Assembly (NCBI GenBank): GCA_024234265.1 | Contig: JACKOM010000004.1 | Location: 186,001-250,000, forward strand | Direction: 5' to 3' | Source of the DNA: Oceanospirillaceae bacterium | Lineage (GTDB): Bacteria > Pseudomonadota > Gammaproteobacteria > Pseudomonadales > Oceanobacteraceae | DNA length: 64,000 bases | In this document: one piece after another, positions 51,924 through 59,873 of the stretch | How the letters are laid out: each line of letters begins with the position of its first letter | Position numbering within the stretch: position 1 is the stretch's first letter | Position numbers and translations under genes: made by a program | Notes under the pieces: generated by a model | What the model saw: the letters and a program-made list of their open reading frames with translations, nothing else | The model's database searches: none | Told to the model about the DNA's origin: nothing

Positions 51924-52559
51924 TTAGAAACCTTTGGAAACTGTCATTACGAATTCGTTTTCTGCGTCTTCTTTATCAGTCAGCGCTAAAGTGAAATCAA
52001 ATTCAGGAGTGGTTTTAGTTACAGATACGATACCGTCGTATTTTGAAGCACCGGCCAGCTCAACTACTTTGTGCAGACCCAGACCCAGGGAAAGGTCTTC
52101 AGCCAGTGCGTAGCTGTAATCCAGAGTTACATAACCTTGATCATCGGTATCTTTGTTTTCATCTTTATCATCAACACGTTTGTAATAAGCCAGTGTCACA
52201 TCCATTGCTGATGCAGACAGGTAAACTTCGGTGAAATCTGCTGGGTCAGTGTTGTAGTCATACGCGATAAAACCAGCGCTCAGGGCAACAGGACCCGCTT
52301 CAACAGAGTAAGAACCCACGTAGTCAGTTTCAGTATCGTTTACAACGCTGGACTGCCATACGGACAGGCTTAAACCACCTACGCTGTAACCCACAGAACC
52401 TTGCAGTGCAGAAGCATCGTTAGTCTGTGTAACACCACGCCATACGTAGTTAGAAGTACCAGCCACGCTGAAAGAAACTTCAGCTTGTGCAACCTGGGCA
52501 CCCATCAGACCAGCGGAAATCAGGCTTGCTGCAGCAACGGCTTGAGTTAATTTTTTCAT
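51924..52559 (-). CDS. TIGR02001-type outer membrane protein under NtrC/sigma-54 control
   Basis: 211 residues with a signal peptide (VAAASLISAGLMGAQVAQA-EVS). The TIGR02001 start SFSVAGTSNYVWRGVTQTND is clear, followed by paired amphipathic strands (SVGYSVGGLSLSVWQSS; YVTLDYSYALAEDLSLGLGL) and a final F (VMTVSKGF), as expected for an outer-membrane barrel. ATG at 52557-52559 has AAGGAA upstream; the open frame to 52619 lacks support. First gene of a cluster with glnK and amtB, and preceded by a sigma-54 promoter. A role in passage of ammonium or small nitrogen compounds through the outer membrane is inference from context. Confidence 0.82.
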   Translation of the reverse strand: MKKLTQAVAAASLISAGLMGAQVAQAEVSFSVAGTSNYVWRGVTQTNDASALQGSVGYSVGGLSLSVWQSSVVNDTETDYVGSYSVEAGPVALSAGFIAYDYNTDPADFTEVYLSASAMDVTLAYYKRVDDKDENKDTDDQGYVTLDYSYALAEDLSLGLGLHKVVELAGASKYDGIVSVTKTTPEFDFTLALTDKEDAENEFVMTVSKGF

Positions 52560-52678
52560 ATTTTTTGTTCCTTGCGTTTGTGTAGTTGTTTGTTTCACCG
52601 TCTGATTATTCGCCTGCACATCACTGGATGTTTTTTGCTCTTAATCAGCGCATGTAAATTTATTCACACTTGGTCATT

Positions 52679-52694
52679 AGCACTCCGTGTGCCA
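52679..52694 (-). promoter_or_regulatory. Sigma-54 promoter
   Basis: Minus strand TGGCAC-ACGGA-GTGCT: the GG and GC pairs are separated by exactly 10 bases, one mismatch from the TGGCAC-N5-TTGCW consensus. Transcription would begin about 105 bases before the 52559 start codon. Confidence 0.8.
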
Positions 52695-52792
52695 ATTTTT
52701 TAAAACCCTTATATTTACTGGCTTGGGAGGTCGTTTAGAAAGAAATGCTTTTTACTGAGGGATGCCATGGCAAACAATATGGCCATTTTATG

Positions 52793-52807
52793 GCACCAAT
52801 TTGGAGC
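52793..52807. promoter_or_regulatory. NtrC-like enhancer site 1
   Basis: GCACC-AATTT-GGAGC matches the NtrC consensus GCACC-N5-GGTGC with one mismatch. About 110 bases upstream of the sigma-54 promoter, a usual enhancer distance. Confidence 0.7.
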
Positions 52808-52812
52808 ATCGC

Positions 52813-52827
52813 GCTATTTTTTGGTGC
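52813..52827. promoter_or_regulatory. NtrC-like enhancer site 2 (half site)
   Basis: GCTAT-TTTTT-GGTGC has one perfect half. Its centre is 20 bases from that of site 1, two helical turns, as in paired NtrC enhancers. Confidence 0.45.
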
Positions 52828-52917
52828 CACCACCTGAGTATTAACCTGTCATACAGGCCCAGCACCCACTGCCCTGCTGTGGTAAAATGCGGCATCTACG
52901 CAAAAAGGCACCCATCC

Positions 52918-53169
52918 ATGGACACATCACGCATCTCCGCCCTGCTTGGCGACGTAATCGGTCTGCTGAAAGCGAACGATATCAACGACAATTTGCTCCA
53001 CGAACAAATACGCACGGTCATTAACAGTGCACTGGTTAAAGCTGATGTGGTGACACGGGATGAATTTGAAGCACAGCGCGCTGTGTTACTGCGCACCCGC
53101 ACCAAGTTAGAACATTTAGAGACCCTGGTGGCCGAACTGGAAAAACAAATTCAGGGCACCTCGGTATAA
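52918..53169 (+). CDS. ubiK: Ubiquinone biosynthesis accessory factor UbiK
   Basis: 83 residues of the BMFP/YqiC family. An N-terminal amphipathic helix (MDTSRISALLGDVIGLL) and a C-terminal coiled coil (LLRTRTKLEHLETLVAELEKQI) match UbiK, which helps the Ubi complex for aerobic ubiquinone synthesis. ATG at 52918 fits; the frame is open upstream without support. In Pseudomonas the yqiC-like gene also lies between glnK and yifB. TAAAAT at 52883 may be its -10 box. Confidence 0.88.
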   Translation: MDTSRISALLGDVIGLLKANDINDNLLHEQIRTVINSALVKADVVTRDEFEAQRAVLLRTRTKLEHLETLVAELEKQIQGTSV

Positions 53170-53340
53170 TTCGGCACCGCGTTGCGGGTAACAATTAATC
53201 TCAGGCCCATCACCCTGATCGCCCCGCAGCATTAAGCCTGCTGTTAAATACAGCAGGCGCAATACCCTAAGCGTAAACTCCCCGCCTTATCTGCCTGCAT
53301 GGCCGCTCCTATACTGGCGTTTTTGCCTCGGGATCTGCCC

Positions 53341-54858
53341 ATGTCCTTTGCCACCCTGTTCAGCCGCGCCCGGGTCGGGGTTGATGCTCCACTGGTTACC
53401 GTAGAAGTTCACCTATCGGCGGGTTTGCCTGGCTTCAGCATGGTCGGCCTGCCGGAAACCGCCGTTAAAGAAAGCAAAGACAGGGTGCGCAGCGCCATAC
53501 TCAATGCGGGCTTTGATTTTCCGCAGCAACGTATCACGGTTAACCTCGCCCCCGCCGATCTGCCCAAAGAGGGCGGGCGTTATGATCTGGCCATAGCCCT
53601 GGGTATTCTCGCCGCCAGCGGGCAAATCCCGGCTGAAAAACTCAGCACCTTTGAATGGCTGGGGGAATTAACCCTGAGTGGTGAAATTCACCGGGTGCAG
53701 GGCATTATTCCTGCGGTGATTGCCGCGCGGGATGCGAGCCGCGCCATGGTGCTGCCGCTTGAAAACAGTGCCGAAGCGGCCCTGTGTAAAACCCCCTGTT
53801 TTGCCAGTCGGCATCTGCTGGAACTTTGCGCCAGCCTCAATTTGAATCAGCCCCTTAATCCTGTGCCCGCCGCGCAGCAACTCTCTGCCCCGCAGGTCGT
53901 GCACGATTTAAGTGAAGTGCGTGGCCAGCAGCAGGCACGCCGCGCCCTTGAGGTGGCGGCCGCCGGTGGGCATAACCTTTTGATGAACGGCCCCCCGGGC
54001 ACGGGCAAAACCCTGCTCGCCAGTTGCCTGCCAGGTATATTGCCGCGTCTGGATGAAGATGAAGCCCTGCAGGTAGCCGCAATTTATTCCGTCGCCCAGC
54101 CAGGCAACCCATTACCCTGGTCAAGCCGGCCGTTCCGCGCCCCCCACCATACCGCCTCGGGTGTCGCGTTAGTGGGTGGTGGCTCACAGCCTAAACCGGG
54201 GGAAATCACCCTCGCCCACCACGGTGTGTTATTTCTCGACGAGCTGCCCGAATATTCCCGCAAGGTGCTGGATGTATTACGTGAACCCCTCGAAACCGGC
54301 GCAATTGTCATCGCCCGCGCCGCACAATCGGTGAATTATCCGGCCCGTTTCCAGCTGGTGGCGGCCATGAACCCTTGCCCCTGCGGTTATATAAAAGATG
54401 CCAAAAAACGCTGCGCCGATTGCAGTGAAAGCAAAGCGCGACGCTATCAGGCCAGTGTAAGTGGGCCCTTACTTGACCGTATTGATATTCAGATTGAAGT
54501 GCCGCCCCTGCCCAAAGGTATGCTCACCGACCAACAAAGCCCGGCGGGGGAATCCAGCGCCGTGGTGCAAGCCAGGGTGCAGGCCGCGTTTGAGCGCCAG
54601 CTCGCCCGTCAGGGCTGCCGAAATGCCACACTCGGTAATGCACAACTGCGGGAAGTGTGCGCCCTCAGCCCAGAATTAAGTCAGCTGCTGGAAAGCGCCA
54701 TCGAACGCATTGGTTTGTCAGCACGGGCTTACCACAGGGTGTTAAAGGTGGCGCGCACCATTGCAGATTTAGCCGGCGAAACTCAGTTACAAAAATCCCA
54801 TCTGCTTGAAGCCCTGAGTTACCGCCAGCTGGAGCGCAATCTGGCCACCAGCGCCTGA
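53341..54858 (+). CDS. yifB: YifB/ComM family AAA+ ATPase
   Basis: 505 residues. N-terminal Lon-protease-like domain (VDAPLVTVEVHLSAGLPGFSMVGLPE), Mg-chelatase-like AAA+ core with Walker A GPPGTGKTLLASCLPG and Walker B LFLDELPEYSRKVLDVLREPLE (residues about 295-317), NPCPCGY zinc-like loop, and a C-terminal Mg_chelatase_C region. ComM members are branch-migration helicases in natural transformation. ATG at 53341 starts the conserved part; the frame is open to 53299. Confidence 0.94.
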   Translation: MSFATLFSRARVGVDAPLVTVEVHLSAGLPGFSMVGLPETAVKESKDRVRSAILNAGFDFPQQRITVNLAPADLPKEGGRYDLAIALGILAASGQIPAEKLSTFEWLGELTLSGEIHRVQGIIPAVIAARDASRAMVLPLENSAEAALCKTPCFASRHLLELCASLNLNQPLNPVPAAQQLSAPQVVHDLSEVRGQQQARRALEVAAAGGHNLLMNGPPGTGKTLLASCLPGILPRLDEDEALQVAAIYSVAQPGNPLPWSSRPFRAPHHTASGVALVGGGSQPKPGEITLAHHGVLFLDELPEYSRKVLDVLREPLETGAIVIARAAQSVNYPARFQLVAAMNPCPCGYIKDAKKRCADCSESKARRYQASVSGPLLDRIDIQIEVPPLPKGMLTDQQSPAGESSAVVQARVQAAFERQLARQGCRNATLGNAQLREVCALSPELSQLLESAIERIGLSARAYHRVLKVARTIADLAGETQLQKSHLLEALSYRQLERNLATSA

Positions 54859-54920
54859 GCACACGGCTGACCCCGGTTTGGCTTTTTGTTAAGCTTGCGC
54901 TCCGTTTCAGAGGTAACCGT

Positions 54921-56939
54921 GTGAATCAGTTAAACCCCCGTCAGCGCGAAGCCGTATTGCATATTGATGGCCCCCTTCTGGTTCTGGCGGGTGCCGGCAG
55001 TGGTAAAACCAGCGTAATCACCAAAAAGATCGCCTACCTGATCGAAAAGTGCGGCATCAGCGCCCAGCATATTGCGGCTGTGACCTTCACCAATAAAGCC
55101 GCACGTGAAATGAAAGAGCGTGTATCCAAACTGGTGAGTGGCCCCGCCGCCAAAGGTTTAACCGTTTCCACCTTCCACAACCTCGGCCTGACGATTATCC
55201 GCAAGGAATACAAAGCCTGTGGTTTCCGCCCGGGTTTTTCGATTTTCGACGACACGGATACCAAATCCCTGCTCAAAGACTTAATGCACCGCGAAGGGGA
55301 CCTGGACAACGACATGGTCGACCTGGTGCAAAGCGCCATTTCCAACCTGAAAAGCGATCTGATCGAACCGGAAAAAGCCATGGAGATGGCCCAATCCCCC
55401 CAGGAAATGATGATCGCCAACGTGTATGCCGCCTACGACCGCAGCCTCAAGGCCTATAACGCGGTGGACTTTGACGATTTAATCCGCATTCCCACCCGCC
55501 TGTTTATGACCAACCAGGCAGTGCGCGAAAAGTGGCAGAAACAAATCCGCTATTTATTGGTGGACGAATATCAGGACACCAACACCAGCCAATACGAGCT
55601 GGTGAAAATCCTCGTGGGCATGCACGGCAAATTTACCGTGGTAGGGGATGACGACCAGTCCATCTACGCCTGGCGTGGCGCCAAACCGGAAAACCTTAAC
55701 CTGCTGCAGACCGACTTCCCGAATCTGAAAGTTATCAAACTCGAGCAGAACTACCGCTCCACGGGTTTAATACTGAATGCCGCCAACAAGGTCATCAGCA
55801 ACAACCCCCACGTATTCGAAAAAACTCTGTGGTCCGATATGGGTTATGGCGACCCCATCCGCCTGGTGCGCTGCAGCAGTGAAGATGCCGAAGCGGAGCG
55901 CATCGCTACCGAGATAATTGAACACCGCCTGCGCCACGGCGCCAGTTACGGCGATTACGCCATTTTGTTCCGTGGTAACCACCAGTCGCGTCTGATGGAA
56001 ATGAAACTGCAGCAGTTTCAGGTGCCCTACAAACTCAGTGGCTCCACCTCGTTTTTTGCCAAAACCGAAATCAAAGACATCCTGTGTTATTTCAAACTCA
56101 TCGTGAATCCCACCGATGACACCGCATTCCTGCGCATTATCAACACACCGCGCCGTCAGATTGGCCCATCCACCCTGGAAACCCTCACCGAATACGCCGC
56201 CAAACGTCACCTCAGCCTGATGGCCTGCTGCAGCGAATTTGGTCTGGAACAGATCATGAGCCCGGTGGCGCTGGATAAGCTAAAACGTTTTGCCCACTGG
56301 TTAAACAACATCGCTCGCCGCTGCCACAGCGAAGACCCGATCCAGGCCATCAAAGAAATGGTGCATGACCTCGATTATGAAGCCTGGATGCACCAGACCA
56401 GCAACACCCCGGCCCAGGCCGAACGGCGCATGAAAAACGTGTGGATTCTGATCGACATGATCGAACGCATGTTAGACAAGGCCAATGAGCAGGGCGACGA
56501 AATGGACTTTGAAACCTGCATCGGCCGCTTGCTGTTACGCGACATGCTTGAACAGCAGGAACAGGACGACGAACTCGACCAGGTGCAGCTTATGACGCTG
56601 CATGCCTCCAAAGGTCTGGAATTCCCCTATGTGTACATCATGGGTCTGGAAGAAGAAATTCTGCCGCACCGCAACAGCATTGAAGCCAACACCATAGAAG
56701 AAGAACGCCGCCTGATGTACGTGGGCATCACCCGCGCGAAACGTAACCTGACCATGACCTTAGCCGCCAAACGCCGCCAATACGGGGAAACCAGTGAAAC
56801 CACCCCGAGCCGTTTTCTGGAAGAGCTGCCTGCGGATGACGTGGATAAAGAAGGTTTTGGTGGTGAACGTACCCAGGAACAGATTCAGGCCCGGGGCCAG
56901 TCAGCACTCGCCGGTTTGCGCAGCCTGATGGGGAAATAA
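54921..56939 (+). CDS. rep: ATP-dependent DNA helicase Rep
   Basis: Superfamily 1A 3'-5' helicase that clears proteins ahead of replication forks. 672 residues (E. coli 673). Motif I LAGAGSGKTSVITKKIAYL, motif II VDEYQDTNTSQY, motif III GDDDQSIYAWRGA, motif IV QNYRSTGLILNAAN, motif V MTLHASKGLEFPYV, motif VI RRLMYVGITRAKR. GTG start with AGAGG 7 bases upstream. The stop codon is followed after 5 bases by the heptamer array. Confidence 0.97.
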   Translation: MNQLNPRQREAVLHIDGPLLVLAGAGSGKTSVITKKIAYLIEKCGISAQHIAAVTFTNKAAREMKERVSKLVSGPAAKGLTVSTFHNLGLTIIRKEYKACGFRPGFSIFDDTDTKSLLKDLMHREGDLDNDMVDLVQSAISNLKSDLIEPEKAMEMAQSPQEMMIANVYAAYDRSLKAYNAVDFDDLIRIPTRLFMTNQAVREKWQKQIRYLLVDEYQDTNTSQYELVKILVGMHGKFTVVGDDDQSIYAWRGAKPENLNLLQTDFPNLKVIKLEQNYRSTGLILNAANKVISNNPHVFEKTLWSDMGYGDPIRLVRCSSEDAEAERIATEIIEHRLRHGASYGDYAILFRGNHQSRLMEMKLQQFQVPYKLSGSTSFFAKTEIKDILCYFKLIVNPTDDTAFLRIINTPRRQIGPSTLETLTEYAAKRHLSLMACCSEFGLEQIMSPVALDKLKRFAHWLNNIARRCHSEDPIQAIKEMVHDLDYEAWMHQTSNTPAQAERRMKNVWILIDMIERMLDKANEQGDEMDFETCIGRLLLRDMLEQQEQDDELDQVQLMTLHASKGLEFPYVYIMGLEEEILPHRNSIEANTIEEERRLMYVGITRAKRNLTMTLAAKRRQYGETSETTPSRFLEELPADDVDKEGFGGERTQEQIQARGQSALAGLRSLMGK

Positions 56940-56944
56940 GAAAA

Positions 56945-57000
56945 GCTAGAAGCTAGAAGCTAGAAGCTAGAAGCTAGAAGCTAGAAGCTAGAAGCTAGAA
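56945..57000. repeat. Heptamer tandem array, GCTAGAA x 8
   Basis: Eight exact copies of GCTAGAA (rotated GAAGCTA) just after the rep stop codon and before the terminator at 57079. Confidence 0.97.
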
Positions 57001-57078
57001 AATGATACCGGCCATCCTTGGCCATACCCTAAAAATAGCTCCTGCATTTTCAGGATACTATCCATCCCTGGATATAAA

Positions 57079-57106
57079 AAAACCCGCCATTTGGCGGGTT
57101 TTTTCG
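57079..57106. terminator. Bidirectional terminator of rep and cytochrome c5
   Basis: AAAAAACCCGCCA / TGGCGGGTTTTTT, TT loop, same sequence as the argH terminator at 33348. It lies between convergent genes. Confidence 0.93.
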
Positions 57107-57116
57107 TTCAGGGCAA

Positions 57117-57521
57117 TTATTTGCTCATGAACTTGATGGCGTTGCCCAGCTCTTCTTTTGAGCAGTCAGCACAGGTGCCTTTTGGTGGCATCATGTTCAG
57201 ACCGTTGATGGCGTTGGCCAGCACTTTGTCAAAACCTTTAGACATACGTGGGCCCCAGGCACCAGCGTCGTGTGCTTTTGGCGAACCCATAGCACCGGTA
57301 CCGTGGCAACCAGCACACACAGCGTTAAATACCTGCTCACCGGTACGTGGGCCGGCAGAAGAAGATACTGCGCCACCTGCACAGCTGGTATCACCTTCTA
57401 CACATACCTTGGCAACCGGTTGGATGCGCTCAGCAATTTTCTCTTCTTTGGTGGCTGCCATAGACACAGACACCATGCCACCCAGCAGGGCAACCATTAC
57501 GAATTTCATCAGCTTAGTCAC
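57117..57521 (-). CDS. Cytochrome c5-like periplasmic protein
   Basis: About 134 residues: signal peptide (MKFVMVALLGGMVSVSMA-A), a linker with one Cys pair (KVCVEGDTSCAGG), and a class I cytochrome c domain with haem site VCAGCHGTGAMGSPK, axial Met near GLNMMPPKGTCADCS (which carries the c5-type second Cys pair) and a final helix. Pseudomonas has a similar c5 gene next to this region. The best start is GTG 57521 (GAGG 9 bases upstream); ATG 57509 and a GTG at 57536 are alternatives. Confidence 0.9.
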   Translation of the reverse strand: MTKLMKFVMVALLGGMVSVSMAATKEEKIAERIQPVAKVCVEGDTSCAGGAVSSSAGPRTGEQVFNAVCAGCHGTGAMGSPKAHDAGAWGPRMSKGFDKVLANAINGLNMMPPKGTCADCSKEELGNAIKFMSK

Positions 57522-57841
57522 GGTTGTTAACCTCACGTTCTGCGCCCGTTAGGGGCTGTTGTTAAAAATCGGCGGGATTATACCCATAAAAAGTGTGGCT
57601 AGAAACGATAGATCTACTTTACGGTGAAAACTGCCCTGCTGTATAGATGCAAATCAAACCCCTGCAATACCCCGCAAAGCACGCACTCCTTTACGCAGAT
57701 AAGATTAGTAGTTCTACCACTACTTGATTTTGGAGAGGATCCGATCTACAGAGCGGCCCCATTACAAACACACGCCCTGGACTTCCCAGATTTCACTAGA
57801 CATCTAAAAGCCTCATAATCTAACTCACAGATGAGGTGTCT

Positions 57842-58120
57842 ATGTCAGGCAAACGATTTACTGAAGAATTCAAAAAAGAAGCCATTAAACAAGTTACCGA
57901 GCGAGGCTATTCGGTTGCAGAAGTTGCCGAGCGGCTCGGAACGACTACCCATAGCCTGTATGCCTGGCTCAAAAAATATAACCAACCACAACCCCGCCAA
58001 GCGGCTCAATTTGACGAGCAAGCCGAAATCGCCCGACTTAAAGCAGAGCTCAGACGGGTGACAGAAGAGCGCGATATTTTAAAAAAGGCCGCCGCGTACT
58101 TTGCAAGGGAGCACGAATAA
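57842..58120 (+). CDS. IS3-family transposase OrfA
   Basis: 92 residues. Helix-turn-helix domain RFTEEFKKEAIKQVTERGYS then VAEVAERLGTTTHSLYAWLKK, followed by a leucine-zipper coiled coil (IARLKAELRRVTEERDILKK). It binds the IS ends. AGGTG precedes the ATG. The end of the frame overlaps the A6G slippery site. Confidence 0.93.
   Translation: MSGKRFTEEFKKEAIKQVTERGYSVAEVAERLGTTTHSLYAWLKKYNQPQPRQAAQFDEQAEIARLKAELRRVTEERDILKKAAAYFAREHE
58081..58087 (+). promoter_or_regulatory. Programmed -1 frameshift site
   Basis: A-AAA-AAG in the zero frame of OrfA (codons Lys-Lys), the classic IS3-family slippery heptamer. After slipping back one base the frame stays open into OrfB. Confidence 0.85.
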
Positions 58121-58989
58121 AGTACGCCTTTATCCGCGCTCATACCAACGTGCATTCGGTTCGCTCAATGTGCCGGGTATTAAGGGTTCACCCCAGTGGT
58201 TATTACGCATGGATAAAAAATCCTGTATCAGCCCGAGAAAAAGAAGATCAGCGATTACTGATATTGATAAAAGAGCATTATCTGGCGAGTGGCGGCACTT
58301 ACGGTAGTCCGTGGATACACAAAGATTTGCGTGAAACGGGCGAGAAATGCAGTGTGCATCGTGTAGCTAAAATTATGCGTAAAAACCGGATAAAAGCACA
58401 GATTGGCTACAAACGACATTATATCAAGGGAGGAAAAACTGCCAAAGTCTCCGCCAATTTGTTGAACCGTAATTTTAGCCCTGACGCGCCCAATGCTTCG
58501 TGGGTTAGCGATATTACATATGTGCGCACTTACGAAGGCTTTTTGTATGTGGCAACGGTTCTGGATTTATTCTCAAGACGTATCGTTGGTTGGTCTATGG
58601 GTAAACATATTGACCGTCATTTGGTGATTGATGCACTGCTCATGGCAAAGCTACGGCGTCAGCCACAAAATGCTGTACTCATTCATAGTGATCAGGGCAG
58701 CCAATACGGAAGCCATGACTACACGGCTTTTATGGAGGCAAACAACTTCATTCCCTCAATGAGCCGCCGAGGAAACTGCCATGACAACGCAGTTGCAGAA
58801 AGTTTTTTTGCCACATTTAAGAAGCGCGTAACCCGCAGAAAGATATACAGCACGAGGGAAGAAGCCAAAACAGAAATATTTAATTTTATTGAGATGTTTT
58901 ACAATCCAGTGAAACGCCATTCTCATAACGGAGGGCTATCTCCCGCTAAATACGAAGAGGCGTTTTTTGAGAGGCTCGAAAGTGTCTAG
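58087..58989 (+). CDS. IS3-family transposase OrfB (DDE), made by frameshift
   Basis: About 300 residues from the shift. HTH_21-type segment (SVRSMCRVLRVHPSGYYAWIK), then an rve integrase core with the DDE triad: Asp in WVSDITYVRTYEGF, Asp in LIHSDQGSQYGS and Glu in DNAVAESFFATFKKR. The frame has no stop between 58087 and 58150, so an OrfAB fusion can be made; GTG at 58150 could start a separate OrfB. All catalytic residues are present. Confidence 0.93.
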   Translation, partial: GRRVLCKGARIKYAFIRAHTNVHSVRSMCRVLRVHPSGYYAWIKNPVSAREKEDQRLLILIKEHYLASGGTYGSPWIHKDLRETGEKCSVHRVAKIMRKNRIKAQIGYKRHYIKGGKTAKVSANLLNRNFSPDAPNASWVSDITYVRTYEGFLYVATVLDLFSRRIVGWSMGKHIDRHLVIDALLMAKLRRQPQNAVLIHSDQGSQYGSHDYTAFMEANNFIPSMSRRGNCHDNAVAESFFATFKKRVTRRKIYSTREEAKTEIFNFIEMFYNPVKRHSHNGGLSPAKYEEAFFERLESV

Positions 58990-59007
58990 TAAAGTCTGGG
59001 AAGTCCA

Positions 59008-59873
59008 AACAGATGTGGAAGAAAGGGGTCGCCTATATTGCACGGGGCCTTATAGTCGATGAAGCACCACATGGAACGGAAGTTAGCCGCGCAGACACGT
59101 ATTTATTGTGCTGTGCCAGTAGCGGCATTAACAGGCGCCGATATGTACTCAGGCATATGCTCACTATTTAGCAGTTTTGAACACCAGTAAATCCTGCAGA
59201 ATCATCAGTCTATTTCCAGGCTAAACCCAGTAGCATATTGTTAATATAATACAGCTGCGAAAATATTTTTTAGGCACTGGAAAAATAAATGATTAAAAAG
59301 TGCAATTAACTTGTGAACCAACATGCACATGAATAAATTATAAAATTCATTGACTTTATAATTCATCAAAGTTAGCAACCACAATCCTAAGAAAGCTTTA
59401 ACTCCATTAATCGTTGAATTGGAGTAAAACTAGAGTCTTTCTTACCATACAAGAAATTAAACAAGCTGCATTTATATTCTTGAAGAGTAAATATCTTACC
59501 CGTAAAATTTCACACTCGGCTTATTAATATTAGACGCAGGAAAATTAATGCCAAATTACTAGATTTGACTAGGCATCAACCTGCCCCAGTTTTAATCGAC
59601 TATGGATCTACGCATTACAGCCAAACACGGAATACCAAGCATCAACGACAAAACATATCAGAAGAAAATGCATTATCTTTATATCCTCTATAAAGATTTA
59701 TGACCTATTAACCCTGACTTTTATAATTAGAAATATATTTGAGCACGGCGCAACTTAGAGAATTAAAAAACATGTAACCAATACATTAATACAATTAAAA
59801 TATTTTTAAATCAGTATAAACTGCTTCTGGTCTTTGATGACCATAACACCAAACAATCCACGTGGAATGCTTA
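59008..59873. other. AT-rich non-coding stretch
   Basis: 866 bases without a supported gene. A 52-codon frame begins at 59012 (MWKKGVAYIARG) but lacks a ribosome-binding site and family features; it may be a gene remnant cut by the IS. From about 59230 the DNA is very AT-rich (14 G/C in 59281-59340) with stops in all frames. It probably holds the promoter for the polysaccharide genes. Confidence 0.6.

Larger units (their letters stand above)
57778..59007 (+). mobile_element. IS3-family insertion sequence, 1230 bp
   Basis: Terminal inverted repeats of 25 bp with two mismatches (57778-57802 and 58983-59007, starting TGGACTTCCCAGA) enclose two overlapping transposase frames of the IS3 type. The flanks are CGCCC on the left and AACAG on the right, so no 3-4 bp target duplication is visible. 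The element seems intact otherwise. Confidence 0.93.

Noticed and set aside
59012..59170. 52-codon frame after the IS element
   Set aside because: No ribosome-binding site or recognisable motif; at most a remnant, so noted only in the non-coding entry.
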